Source: an uncultured Eubacteriales bacterium
Lineage (GTDB): Bacteria; Bacillota; Clostridia; Oscillospirales; Oscillospiraceae
Reading direction: 5' to 3'
NCBI GenBank assembly: GCA_900545925.1
Contig: URAZ01000005.1
Coordinates: 37,751 to 101,750 of the forward strand
DNA length: 64,000 nt
In this document: one piece after another, positions 25,529 through 33,762 of the stretch
Layout of the letters: each line of letters starts with the position of its first letter
How positions within the stretch are numbered: position 1 is the first letter of the stretch
Position numbers and translations under genes: made by a program
Notes under the pieces: model-generated
Databases searched by the model: none
What the model was told of the DNA's origin: nothing
What the model saw: only the letters and a program-made list of their open reading frames with translations

Positions 25529-25920
25529 GGCGTCTCCTTTGCTCCGGGACTTCGGCCCCGGTTTTTCAGAGCCAGACTCGCAAGGCTTGCCAGCCGCGCT
25601 GCTTGCAGCGCCCGGTCGATCTTTTCCTGCCGCTCCCTGCGCAGAAATGGCTTCAGCGCCAGCAGAAGCGCCTCTTGCTTTTTGTCCATTTTTCCCGCCT
25701 GCCGCAGCATTGCGGCGGCAGGCTCCGGCAGCGGCTGCTGTTGAAAAACGGCCTGCACCGGCTTTGGTTCGGGTTCCGGCTCCGCAGCTTTTGGCGCGGT
25801 TGCACTTACAGACTGCGGCTGTGGTGCGGAAAAGCCCATCGCTCCGGCTAACTCCCGCAGTTCCTGCATCTGCGCGGGATCGTCTAATACGGCGCGCAGC
25901 GCGCGCTCCAGATCATCCAT
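25525..25920 (-). CDS. Small protein with basic helical C-terminus, unknown function
   Basis: Unknown 131-residue protein. The N-terminal 30 residues are an acidic helix (MDDLERALRAVLDDPAQMQE), the middle is a Pro/Ala/Glu linker, and the C-terminal third is a basic amphipathic helix region (KKQEALLLALKPFLRRERQE, then ALQAARLASLASLAL). It overlaps the preceding gene by 8 bases and the following one by 4, giving a compact three-gene unit. Conserved-looking but without a motif I can name. Confidence 0.72.
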   Translation of the reverse strand: MDDLERALRAVLDDPAQMQELRELAGAMGFSAPQPQSVSATAPKAAEPEPEPKPVQAVFQQQPLPEPAAAMLRQAGKMDKKQEALLLALKPFLRRERQEKIDRALQAARLASLASLALKNRGRSPGAKETP

Positions 25921-26128
25921 TGAGTTTTCTCAACAGCGCCTGTGCCTGCTCTGTGTTCAGGACAGGCTGCAGGAGTTCCATTGCCCGCGCGTGGTCGCCC
26001 TGCTTTGCTGCGTCTGCGGCTTGGCGCAGGCGCTCGCCACAGCCGGACGATAGCAGCGCCAGCAGCTGCCGTCCCTCTGAAGACCCCAATACGCGTCGAA
26101 GCTGTTCTGGGGAAAACGAATGTTCCAT
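25913..26128 (-). CDS. Small helical protein, first gene of a three-gene unit
   Basis: Unknown 71-residue protein beginning MEHSFSPEQLRRVLGS, predicted all-helical with a TPR-like tail (AADAAKQGDHARAMELLQPV). I chose ATG 26128 because GGAGGGGG lies seven bases upstream; a longer in-frame start at 26179 has no such site. The next gene overlaps its end by 8 bases. It is divergent from the phosphodiesterase gene across a 98-bp gap that contains the palindrome at 26151-26176. Confidence 0.7.
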   Translation of the reverse strand: MEHSFSPEQLRRVLGSSEGRQLLALLSSGCGERLRQAADAAKQGDHARAMELLQPVLNTEQAQALLRKLNG

Positions 26129-26150
26129 CCAGCTACCCCCTCCGTTCTTA

Positions 26151-26176
26151 AGTAACCGCTGATTCAATCGGTTACT
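26151..26176. promoter_or_regulatory. Inverted repeat between divergent genes, possible operator
   Basis: AGTAACCG (26151-26158) and CGGTTACT (26169-26176) are perfect inverted 8-mers with a 10-base spacer, in the 98-bp gap between the three small genes and the phosphodiesterase gene. There is no T run on either side, so it looks more like a protein-binding site than a terminator. The regulator is unknown. Confidence 0.45.
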
Positions 26177-26226
26177 CAACCCGATTCTTCCTTATCATAT
26201 GCGCGCAGCGCGTGAAAGTGAACCAT

Positions 26227-26697
26227 ATGAAGCTTCTTGTTTTGTCAGACACGCACCGGAGCCTCGGCTTTGCGTACGATGCCATAGAAAAAGAACGTCC
26301 GGACGCAGTTTTGCATCTGGGCGATCATCTGACCGACGCCGAGGAGTTATCCTTTGCCTGTCAGGAACCGGATTTTTATTACGTTCCCGGCAACTGCGAC
26401 TATGCCCCGACGGTCCCGCAGAGTCTGACGTTGGAGTTTGACGACGTTCGGGTCTTTATGACCCACGGCCATATTTACGGTGTCAAACGCGATCTGACTG
26501 CGCTGGCAGGCGCGGCAAAAGATGCGGGCGCGCAGCTTGCGCTTTTCGGCCATACGCATATCCAGCACATGGAGGAGCGCAACGACATCACGCTTTTGAA
26601 CCCCGGCACCGCCGGGCGCTTCGGCCGCAGCGGCTACGCCGTGGTCGAGATCACGGACGGCACATTTACCTGCCGCTTGGAAACGGATACGGAGTGA
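26227..26697 (+). CDS. YfcE/MJ0936-family metallophosphoesterase
   Basis: A 156-residue calcineurin-like phosphodiesterase. Metal-binding motifs are in order: DTH near residue 8 (in SDTH), GDH near 38, GNCDY near 60, THGH near 83 and GHTHI near 112. Relatives hydrolyse phosphodiesters in vitro and the natural substrate is usually unknown. I chose ATG 26227 since homologues begin MKLLVLSDTH; a start 15 bases upstream is possible. It lies 10 bp before coaX in the same direction. Confidence 0.93.
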   Translation: MKLLVLSDTHRSLGFAYDAIEKERPDAVLHLGDHLTDAEELSFACQEPDFYYVPGNCDYAPTVPQSLTLEFDDVRVFMTHGHIYGVKRDLTALAGAAKDAGAQLALFGHTHIQHMEERNDITLLNPGTAGRFGRSGYAVVEITDGTFTCRLETDTE

Positions 26698-26707
26698 TAG
26701 TGATTTT

Positions 26708-27481
26708 ATGATTTTAGCAATCGATATCGGCAATACCAACATTGTGCTCGGCTGCATGGAGCACGACCGCATTCTTGTCGAGGCCCGCATGGCGACCGAC
26801 CTGCTCAAGACCTCCGACCAGTACTGCGTGGAACTCAAAAATCTTTTGAATCTTTATGAGATTGATCCGAAGAGCGTCGAGGGCGTCATTATCTCGTCTG
26901 TCGTACCGCCGGTTCTCAATTCCTGCAAGACTGCCGTGCGTAAGCTGACCGGCAAAACGCCGATGATCGTCGGCCCGGGCATCAAAACGGGACTCAATAT
27001 CCAGATGGAGAACCCGGCTCAGATCGGCAGTGATCTGATCGTCGCCGCTGTCGCCGCACTTAGCCGATTTAAACCGCCTCTCATCATCGTTGACATGGGT
27101 ACAGCCACGACCATGACGGCCATCGATAAAAACGGCACCTACGTCGGTGGCTGCATCAGCCCCGGTCCGAAACTCTCTGCCGAGTCGCTCTCTACACGCA
27201 CGGCGCAGCTGCCCGCCATCAGTCTGGATAGCCCGAAAAAGGCCATCGGCAAAAACACCGTCGATGCCATGCGCAGCGGTGTGATGCTCGGCTCCGCCTG
27301 TATGGTTGACGGCATGATCGACCGGATGGAGGAAGAACTCGGCGGCGGCGTGACTATCGTTGCAACAGGCGGCATTGCGCGCTTTGTCCTTCCAATGTGC
27401 CGCCGCAGAATCGAATACGACCGTGACCTTCTTCTGAAGGGTCTATCTATCCTCTATGAAAATAACCGCAGAGAGAAGTGA
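26708..27481 (+). CDS. coaX: Type III pantothenate kinase
   Basis: Phosphorylates pantothenate, the first step to coenzyme A, using the CoaX type of enzyme that is not feedback-inhibited by CoA. It has 257 residues in the acetate/sugar-kinase-like fold: phosphate-1 motif AIDIGNTNIVLG at residues 4-15, DMGTATT in the middle, and the GGCISPG and TGGIARF motifs. The downstream gene begins 7 bases after its stop. Confidence 0.97.
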   Translation: MILAIDIGNTNIVLGCMEHDRILVEARMATDLLKTSDQYCVELKNLLNLYEIDPKSVEGVIISSVVPPVLNSCKTAVRKLTGKTPMIVGPGIKTGLNIQMENPAQIGSDLIVAAVAALSRFKPPLIIVDMGTATTMTAIDKNGTYVGGCISPGPKLSAESLSTRTAQLPAISLDSPKKAIGKNTVDAMRSGVMLGSACMVDGMIDRMEEELGGGVTIVATGGIARFVLPMCRRRIEYDRDLLLKGLSILYENNRREK

Positions 27482-27487
27482 ATTTAT

Positions 27488-28663
27488 GTGCAGACGAATC
27501 TCAATGCGCAGTGTGTTCTTCCTTCAAAAACGCTCACGCGGTTTTTGAAAACCGCCGTGACGCCCCTGTTTTTATACGATGAAAAGAGTCTCGTGCAGGC
27601 AGCGCAGGCTCTTTTCCGTGCATTTTCCGACTGCAACGGATTCTTGCCGCGCTTTCCCATCCGCATGAATCCGAATCCCACTGTTCTGCAGATTCTGCAC
27701 AGCTGCGGCTGCGGTGTACTCTGCCGGAGCCGCGCAGAGTTGGAACTTGCTGCACGGTGCGGGTTCCATGACAGACAAATTGCCTATGAACCGCTGCTTT
27801 GCAGCGCGGAAGCCGAGCAGACTGCGCGTGCGCTCGGCGCGGTTTTCGTGCTGGACAGAGCCGACTTGCTTCCTGAGAAACCGCCGGAAGCGGCGATTCT
27901 GCTCCTGCGCCAGCAGGGGCCGCTGCGCTGCGGCGCGAAACCTGTTACTGGCATCATGGCTTCCTATGCCGGGATGGAGCGTGAGGAACTTCTGCGCATG
28001 GCAGACTGTCTGCATGTGAACGGCACAGAATGGCTCGGACTTGGTATGCGGCTGGGCGATCTGTGTATGGACGAGAACTTTTATCCCGCTGTGTTCGCAC
28101 AACTTGCTGCGTTGGCGCAGGAACTGTATGAGAAAACCGGCATTGCAGCGGATGCGCTCGACCTTGGCGGCGGTTTCGGCATCAGTTACCGATCCGGTTT
28201 TTCTGGCCCGGATCCAAACGCGTGCGCTGCTGCCATCCAAAAGCAGATGCAGTCTCTCCCGGAAGCGCTTCGCGGCGTTGCGCTGCAAATGAGCCCTGGC
28301 AGGTTTCTGGCTGCGGCCAGCGGAACGCTGGTCGCGCGGGTACGGACTGTCAAGCCCGGCCCGACGCCGCTTGCTGTGCTGGATATCAATCCGGCGCAGT
28401 GCCTCCGCCTGTCGAGAAGCGGTGCATACCATCCCATAAGCGTTTTTCGTGCCGACGGGCGGCGGATGCTGATGCAGCTTCTGACCGGCAGCACGCAGGA
28501 CGGCAACGCCATGCGCCGGATTTTGCCGGAACTTCGTCCCGGCGATCCGGTTCTCGTCGGTATGCTCGGTGCGGATGGACGCAGTCTTGCCTCCGGCTAC
28601 GGCGGTGCGGAGTTGTGCCCGGAATATCTGATCCATCCGGACGGCGGAATTACAGCATGCTGA
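27488..28663 (+). CDS. LysA-like fold-III protein lacking the PLP lysine
   Basis: A 391-residue relative of diaminopimelate/ornithine decarboxylases (alanine-racemase-type barrel plus C-terminal beta domain). The phosphate-binding GGGFG is kept at residues 227-231 and SPGR replaces EPGR. Where active enzymes read YAVKAN with the PLP lysine, this one reads FPIRMN with Arg at residue 59, and the C-terminal CESGD active-site motif is replaced by GADGRSL. It is therefore probably not a normal decarboxylase; it may be a pseudoenzyme or bind another ligand. GTG 27488 is the only in-frame start near the coaX stop. The frame is intact, which argues against simple decay. Confidence 0.8.
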   Translation: MQTNLNAQCVLPSKTLTRFLKTAVTPLFLYDEKSLVQAAQALFRAFSDCNGFLPRFPIRMNPNPTVLQILHSCGCGVLCRSRAELELAARCGFHDRQIAYEPLLCSAEAEQTARALGAVFVLDRADLLPEKPPEAAILLLRQQGPLRCGAKPVTGIMASYAGMEREELLRMADCLHVNGTEWLGLGMRLGDLCMDENFYPAVFAQLAALAQELYEKTGIAADALDLGGGFGISYRSGFSGPDPNACAAAIQKQMQSLPEALRGVALQMSPGRFLAAASGTLVARVRTVKPGPTPLAVLDINPAQCLRLSRSGAYHPISVFRADGRRMLMQLLTGSTQDGNAMRRILPELRPGDPVLVGMLGADGRSLASGYGGAELCPEYLIHPDGGITAC

Positions 28664-28850
28664 ACACCAGCCCGAGGCAGACCAGAAAGCCTGCCCCGAT
28701 GCAAACCGTTACCGCTGCGTCAATCACAGCGGCAGCGTACCGGATGCGCCGTCTGCGTACCTGCAGGCGGCTGCTGGATACGGATGAAGCGGGCGTCTCC
28801 GGGGAACGCTTCAAATATTGGGACAGTTCAATCACAGAATCAGAACGCAT
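28650..28850 (-). CDS. Small single-helix membrane protein, unknown function
   Basis: A 66-residue protein starting MRSDSVIELSQYLKRS, with a Ser-rich linker, an Arg cluster (VRRRRIRY) and one C-terminal membrane helix (about 39-65), so probably inserted with its N-terminus in the cytoplasm. A perfect AGGAGG lies seven bases before the ATG, which is the main support. It runs against the lysA-like gene and the two 3' ends overlap by 14 bases; it is divergent from the hydrolase gene. Function unknown. Confidence 0.65.
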   Translation of the reverse strand: MRSDSVIELSQYLKRSPETPASSVSSSRLQVRRRRIRYAAAVIDAAVTVCIGAGFLVCLGLVFSML

Positions 28851-28936
28851 CAGAATTTCCTCCTATGTTTTTCTGATGCTATCCTATCAGATTCTATGTA
28901 CGATAAACCGGACTTTTGAAAGGAGCACCATCTAAA

Positions 28937-29839
28937 ATGGAAGAATTCTATCTCGATTCCTGCGGCGCAGGCCGTCTGCACTGCGCGCTCTGGAAGCCGG
29001 AAGGGGAGCCGAAGGCTGTTGTTCAGCTGATTCACGGCATTGCTGAGCATATCGGCCGCTATGACGAGTTTGCGAAATTTCTGACGCAGCATGGCTATGT
29101 CGTCGCCGCTGACGATCATATGGGTCACGGCGGCTCTGTGGAGAATGGGCTCAAGGGCTATTTTTCCGGCGGCTGGCTGTCGGCGGTCGAGGACGAAAAG
29201 CGCCTGCACGACGAGATCTCCGCGCAGTATCCGGATCTGCCGTATTATATCCTCGGCCACAGCATGGGGTCGTTCCTGCTGCGCACCTATCTGTATACCT
29301 ACCCCGACGCGGTGGACAAGGCTGTCATTTCCGGCACCGGCTGGGAGGATCCGATGAAGGTCCGCATGGGCAAGCTTGTCTGCAAGCTGGAGCAGGCCCG
29401 TATCGGCGAAAAAAACACCAGCGCCCTTGTTACAAAGCTGATGTTCGGCAGTTATAACAAAGCTTTCGGTCCCGTAACATCGCCAAACGCATGGATCTGC
29501 TCCGATGATGCCGTTGTGGCTGCCTATGACGCGGATCCGCTCTGTGGATTTGATGCAACAGTCGGCCTTGCGCGCGATCTGCTTACGGGTGTCGGTATGA
29601 ATGAACAGCCGGAAAATCTGGATAAGATGAACAAGCAGCTTCCCGTCCTTTTCATCTCCGGCTGCAAGGATCCCGTCGGCGGCATGGCAAAGGGCGTTCT
29701 GAAGTGCATCGACGCGTTCAAACGCAGCGGCATGAAGGATATCACCATCAAGCTGTATCCCGAGGGCCGCCATGAAATGCTCAATGAGCGCAATAAGGCC
29801 GAGGTCTATCAGGATGTTCTTGACTGGCTTGACCGATGA
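28937..29839 (+). CDS. Alpha/beta hydrolase, monoacylglycerol-lipase-like
   Basis: A 300-residue serine hydrolase of the lysophospholipase/monoacylglycerol lipase group. The oxyanion region LIHGIAEHIGRY lies at residues 31-42 and the nucleophile elbow GHSMG at 107-111 with Ser109; the DP of SGCKDPVGG near 240 and the H of EGRHEML near 280 are the likely remaining triad residues. No signal peptide, so it acts in the cytoplasm. ATG 28937 follows AAAGGAG. It is a single-gene unit closed by a strong terminator. Confidence 0.9.
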   Translation: MEEFYLDSCGAGRLHCALWKPEGEPKAVVQLIHGIAEHIGRYDEFAKFLTQHGYVVAADDHMGHGGSVENGLKGYFSGGWLSAVEDEKRLHDEISAQYPDLPYYILGHSMGSFLLRTYLYTYPDAVDKAVISGTGWEDPMKVRMGKLVCKLEQARIGEKNTSALVTKLMFGSYNKAFGPVTSPNAWICSDDAVVAAYDADPLCGFDATVGLARDLLTGVGMNEQPENLDKMNKQLPVLFISGCKDPVGGMAKGVLKCIDAFKRSGMKDITIKLYPEGRHEMLNERNKAEVYQDVLDWLDR

Positions 29840-29851
29840 ACTATCACAAAA

Positions 29852-29887
29852 CGAGCCTCCGCTCCGCGCGGAGGCTCGCAGTTTTTT
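29852..29887 (+). terminator. Terminator of the alpha/beta hydrolase gene
   Basis: CGAGCCTCCGC and GCGGAGGCTCG form a perfect 11-bp stem with a 5-base loop; six T follow two bases later. Confidence 0.95.
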
Positions 29888-29917
29888 GCTTTATATACGG
29901 TTTCACCGATTTTTGAC

Positions 29918-29946
29918 TTGAGAAGTATAGAAAAGCGTGATAAAAT
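29918..29946 (+). promoter_or_regulatory. Probable promoter of the def-fmt-rsmB operon
   Basis: TTGAGA (29918-29923), 17-bp spacer and TAAAAT (29941-29946), 41 bp before the def start and just after the hydrolase terminator. Confidence 0.6.
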
Positions 29947-29986
29947 AAATCAAATTGGACCTTTCACAAAAGGAGCAGAGAATACT

Positions 29987-30490
29987 ATGGCACTGAGAAA
30001 AATCGTAACGGTAGGCGACCCGATTCTGACCAAGGTCTGCCGCCCCGTCACAAAATTTGACCAGAAGCTTGCAATTTTAATCGAGGATATGATCGAGACG
30101 ATGCATGAGGCAAACGGCGTTGGCCTTGCAGGGCCGCAGGTCGGCGTGATGCGCAGGCTTTGTGTCGTCGATACCGGCGAGGAAGACGTGGAACTTGTGA
30201 ATCCCGAAATCGTTGAAGTCAGCGCGGAAACGCAGACCGGCGTTGAGGGATGTCTGAGTCTGCCCGGCAAATACGGCATTGTTACCCGTCCTGAGCACGT
30301 TGTCATTCGCGCGCAGGATCGGAACGGCGATTGGTACGAATATGAAGGCGACGATATTGTCGCCCGCTGCTTCCTGCATGAGATCGACCATCTCGATGGC
30401 CATATGTACACGGAGATCGCCGAAAAGATGCTCACGCCGGAGGAACTCGAAGAACTGACCCGGCAGGAAGAGCAGGAGGATGGCGAATGA
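29987..30490 (+). CDS. def: Peptide deformylase
   Basis: Removes the formyl group from the N-terminal methionine of new proteins. The 167-residue protein has all three metal/catalytic motifs: GVGLAGPQ (residues 44-51, with Gly for the more common Ala), EGCLS (87-91, metal Cys89) and HEIDH (131-135). AAAGGAG precedes ATG 29987. fmt starts inside its stop codon (ATGA overlap). It opens the conserved def-fmt-rsmB-rlmN-prpC-prkC-rsgA cluster also known from Bacillus. Confidence 0.97.
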   Translation: MALRKIVTVGDPILTKVCRPVTKFDQKLAILIEDMIETMHEANGVGLAGPQVGVMRRLCVVDTGEEDVELVNPEIVEVSAETQTGVEGCLSLPGKYGIVTRPEHVVIRAQDRNGDWYEYEGDDIVARCFLHEIDHLDGHMYTEIAEKMLTPEELEELTRQEEQEDGE

Positions 30491-31407
30491 GACTCGTCTT
30501 CATGGGCACGCCCGATTTTGCCAAGGCATGTCTGGAAACATTGTATACGGACGGCTTTGATATCGCCGCTGTCTATACCAAGATCGATACGCCGAAAAAC
30601 CGCGGCATGAAGCTGATTCCGTCGCCTGTCAAGGAATACGCGTTGTCTGTGGGCCTGCCGGTCTATCAGCCGCAGTCCTTCCGGGATGAAGAGGCGGTTC
30701 GGCAGCTGCGCGAGTTGAAGCCGGACCTGTTGGTCGTCGTCGCCTACGGCAAAATTCTGCCGCAGGCTGTGCTGGATATTCCGAAATACGGTGCGATCAA
30801 CATGCACGGCAGCATTCTGCCGCAGCTTCGCGGCTCCGCGCCCGTGCAGCGCTCCATTCTGAACCACTGTGATGAAGCCGGCGTCACCGCCATGTACCTC
30901 TCCGCAGGAATGGACGAGGGCGATATCATTGAGATCCGTAAAACGCTCATTCAGCCGCTGGAAACCTCCGAAGAACTCATGGCGCGCCTCGCGCAGATCG
31001 CTGCGCCGCTCTGCGCCGACACCGTCCGTGCCATTGAAACCGGAACAGCCGTGCGCATCCCGCAGGACAGCGCCCGCGCGACCTATGCGCCCATGCTGTC
31101 CAAGGAGGAAAGCCCCATCGACTGGAACCAGCCAGCCAGATTTATCGTCGATCATGTGCGCGGTCTTGTTCCATGGCCGGTTGCCACGGCAGAACTTGGC
31201 GGCACGGAATTTAAAATTTATCGTGTAGAATATACTGATCAAAAGACGGATAAAGCGCCCGGCGCGCTTGTCGCGCTGACGAAAAAAGGGCTGCTCGTTG
31301 CCTGTAAGGATGGAGACACTGTCCTCATCCGTGAACTGCAGGCCAAGGGCGGAAAGCGCATGCCAGCCCCTGATTATTTCCGGGGACATCCCATCACTAT
31401 CAAGTAA
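30487..31407 (+). CDS. fmt: Methionyl-tRNA formyltransferase
   Basis: Formylates initiator Met-tRNA with 10-formyl-tetrahydrofolate, the counterpart of the deformylase encoded upstream. The 306-residue protein begins MRLVFMGTPDFAK and contains the catalytic stretch HGSILPQLRGSAPVQ, followed by a C-terminal tRNA-binding OB-fold region. It overlaps def by four bases and rsmB follows 9 bp later, all in one operon. Confidence 0.98.
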   Translation: MRLVFMGTPDFAKACLETLYTDGFDIAAVYTKIDTPKNRGMKLIPSPVKEYALSVGLPVYQPQSFRDEEAVRQLRELKPDLLVVVAYGKILPQAVLDIPKYGAINMHGSILPQLRGSAPVQRSILNHCDEAGVTAMYLSAGMDEGDIIEIRKTLIQPLETSEELMARLAQIAAPLCADTVRAIETGTAVRIPQDSARATYAPMLSKEESPIDWNQPARFIVDHVRGLVPWPVATAELGGTEFKIYRVEYTDQKTDKAPGALVALTKKGLLVACKDGDTVLIRELQAKGGKRMPAPDYFRGHPITIK

Positions 31408-31416
31408 GAGGTAGCT

Positions 31417-32724
31417 ATGAACGCAAGAACGACTGCGCTGTCCGCGCTGATCGCCATACGGCGGCAGAACGCATGGGCCGACGGCGCATTGAAGGACTAT
31501 GCGGCCCGCGACCGGCTCGACCGCCGCGACGCGGCGCTTGCCGCGCGGCTTTTATACGGCGTGGTGCAGAACTGCATGCTGCTGGACTTTTATCTCGCGC
31601 AGGTCGTATCCTCGCCGCTTGCAAAATTGCAGCCGGTCGTGCTTGATATTCTGCGCCTCGGCGCATATCAGATTTTATTTTTGGACAAGATCCCCGTCTC
31701 CGCCGCAGTCAATGAAGCGGTCGAACAGACGAAGACCCATGCGAACAAACGCGCTGCCGGTCTGGTGAACGGCTCACTGCGCACCCTCGCCCGCAGAAGG
31801 GACGAACTGGTCCAGCCGCATGATCTGGCTACAAAGTATTCTCACCCGCAGCCGCTTGTTGACTGTCTGCGCGCGTCTATGGATGACGAAACGCTCGAAG
31901 CGTTCCTCGCCGCCGATAATGATATTCCGAAGACTGCGCTGCAAGTAAATCCCCTGAAAGCCGCACCTGAACAGGTCGCTGCCGCGCTGGACGAAGCGGG
32001 GGTCGCCTATGAGCCGCACCCGTGGCTGCATGGATGCTTCCTCGTCTCCGGTACGGGTAATCTTGAGGCGCTGCCGCTGTTCCACTCCGGGGCGGTCTGT
32101 GTACAGGATGCCGCCGCGAAGCTGGCCGTGCTGGCATCCGGCGCTGCGCCGGGCATGCGCGTGCTCGACTGCTGCGCGGCCCCCGGCGGCAAAAGTTTCG
32201 CCGCCGCCATGCAGATGGAAAACACGGGCAGCATTCTGTCCTGTGATCTGCACGCGCATAAGATTTCCCTGATCGAAAAGAATGCTGCCCGGCTCGGCAT
32301 TTCCATCATAGAGGCTGAACAGCGCAGCGCAGCGGAATTTGAGCCCGCGCTGGAAAAGCAGTTTGACCTTGTCATCGCCGATGTGCCGTGCTCCGGCCTC
32401 GGCGTTATCCGCAAAAAGCCGGATATCCGCTATAAGCCGCTGGATGCCATCGAGCGCCTGCCGGACGTGCAGCGCGCCATTCTGGAAACCGTCAGCCGCT
32501 ATGTAAAGCCCGGCGGCGCACTCCTTTACAGCACCTGCACCGTCCGAAAAGAGGAAAACGAAGCCGTTGTCCTGCCGTTTTTGCAGGCGCATCCGGAATT
32601 TTCGCTGGAACCGTTTCCGGTTCCGGACGGACTTGACCTTCCCAACGAGGGCTATGCCACGCTCCTGCCGCACAAGCACGCGGCGGACGGCTTTTTCATC
32701 TGTAAGCTGAGGAAACACGCATGA
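31417..32724 (+). CDS. rsmB: 16S rRNA m5C967 methyltransferase
   Basis: SAM-dependent methyltransferase of 435 residues acting on 16S rRNA. An N-terminal NusB-like RNA-binding domain (about 1-140) is followed by the catalytic domain with the SAM motif LDCCAAPGGKSF, the catalytic cysteine in DVPCSGLGV and the second cysteine in YSTCTVRKEEN. The rlmN ATG overlaps its stop codon by four bases, showing coupling within the cluster. Confidence 0.96.
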   Translation: MNARTTALSALIAIRRQNAWADGALKDYAARDRLDRRDAALAARLLYGVVQNCMLLDFYLAQVVSSPLAKLQPVVLDILRLGAYQILFLDKIPVSAAVNEAVEQTKTHANKRAAGLVNGSLRTLARRRDELVQPHDLATKYSHPQPLVDCLRASMDDETLEAFLAADNDIPKTALQVNPLKAAPEQVAAALDEAGVAYEPHPWLHGCFLVSGTGNLEALPLFHSGAVCVQDAAAKLAVLASGAAPGMRVLDCCAAPGGKSFAAAMQMENTGSILSCDLHAHKISLIEKNAARLGISIIEAEQRSAAEFEPALEKQFDLVIADVPCSGLGVIRKKPDIRYKPLDAIERLPDVQRAILETVSRYVKPGGALLYSTCTVRKEENEAVVLPFLQAHPEFSLEPFPVPDGLDLPNEGYATLLPHKHAADGFFICKLRKHA

Positions 32725-33749
32725 AACAGGATATCAAATCCATGACGCTGGCTGAACTGCAAGACGTGTTCGCGGCGCTCGGAGAACCCGAATTCCGCGC
32801 AAAACAGGTCTTCACATGGCTGCACCGCGGCGTGGTCGGCTTCGAGGCTATGACGAATCTCTCCAAGACTCTGCGCGAAAAGCTGGACAGCCTCTATTTC
32901 ATCACCGCGCCGACCGTCGCCCGCAAGCAGATCTCCAAGCTTGACGGGACGATTAAATATCTCTGGAAGCTGCGTGACGGCAACTGCGTCGAATCTGTCG
33001 TCATGCAGTATCACCACGGCAATACCGTCTGCATCTCGTCTGAGGTCGGCTGCCCGATGGGCTGCAAGTTCTGTGCGTCTACGATCGGCGGCCTCGTCCG
33101 CAGGCTGGAGCCGTCAGAACTTCTCGACCAGGTGCTCTTTTCCCAGCTGGATTCCGGCCTGCCCATCTCCAATATCGTGCTTATGGGTATCGGCGAACCG
33201 CTGGACAACTTTGACAATGTTATGCGCTTCCTTGAACTTGTCAATAGTCCGGACGGCATGAACATCGGCATGCGCCACATCAGCCTGTCTACCTGTGGTC
33301 TGGTCGATAAGATTGAAAAGCTTGCCGAGCGAGATCTGCAGCTGACGCTTTCTGTCTCCCTGCATTCGCCAGACGACGAATCGCGCAGCAAGATTATGCC
33401 TGTCAACCGCCGCTGGCCGGTCGATACACTGCTGGCAGCCTGCCGTGATTATTTTGCGAAGACCGGGCGGCGCATTTCCTTTGAATATACGATGATCGAC
33501 GGCGTGAGCGACAGTCCGGAGCAGGCGCAGCTGCTGGCAAAGAAGCTGGCAGGAATGGGCGCACACGTCAATATGATCCCACTCAACAACGTCACAGAGA
33601 GCGGCCTGCATACTTCGTCAAAGCAGGCTATCCACCGTTTTCAGACCATACTTGAAGAAAACGGCATTACCGCGACGCTCCGCCGGACGCTCGGCAGCGA
33701 CATTGACGCGTCCTGCGGTCAGCTGCGCCGCAAGTATGAATCGAACTGA
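32721..33749 (+). CDS. rlmN: Dual-specificity 23S rRNA/tRNA m2A methyltransferase
   Basis: Radical-SAM enzyme that methylates C2 of A2503 in 23S rRNA and A37 in some tRNAs. The 342-residue protein carries the iron-sulfur motif CPMGCKFC (CxxxCxxC), the GIGEPLDN stretch and a C-terminal cysteine (ASCGQLR) near residue 335 that fits the methyl-carrying Cys. The N-terminus EFRAKQVFTWLHRGV is typical of RlmN rather than Cfr. Coupled to rsmB; prpC follows 13 bp downstream. Confidence 0.97.
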   Translation: MKQDIKSMTLAELQDVFAALGEPEFRAKQVFTWLHRGVVGFEAMTNLSKTLREKLDSLYFITAPTVARKQISKLDGTIKYLWKLRDGNCVESVVMQYHHGNTVCISSEVGCPMGCKFCASTIGGLVRRLEPSELLDQVLFSQLDSGLPISNIVLMGIGEPLDNFDNVMRFLELVNSPDGMNIGMRHISLSTCGLVDKIEKLAERDLQLTLSVSLHSPDDESRSKIMPVNRRWPVDTLLAACRDYFAKTGRRISFEYTMIDGVSDSPEQAQLLAKKLAGMGAHVNMIPLNNVTESGLHTSSKQAIHRFQTILEENGITATLRRTLGSDIDASCGQLRRKYESN

Positions 33750-33762
33750 AGGAGGGAACCGC

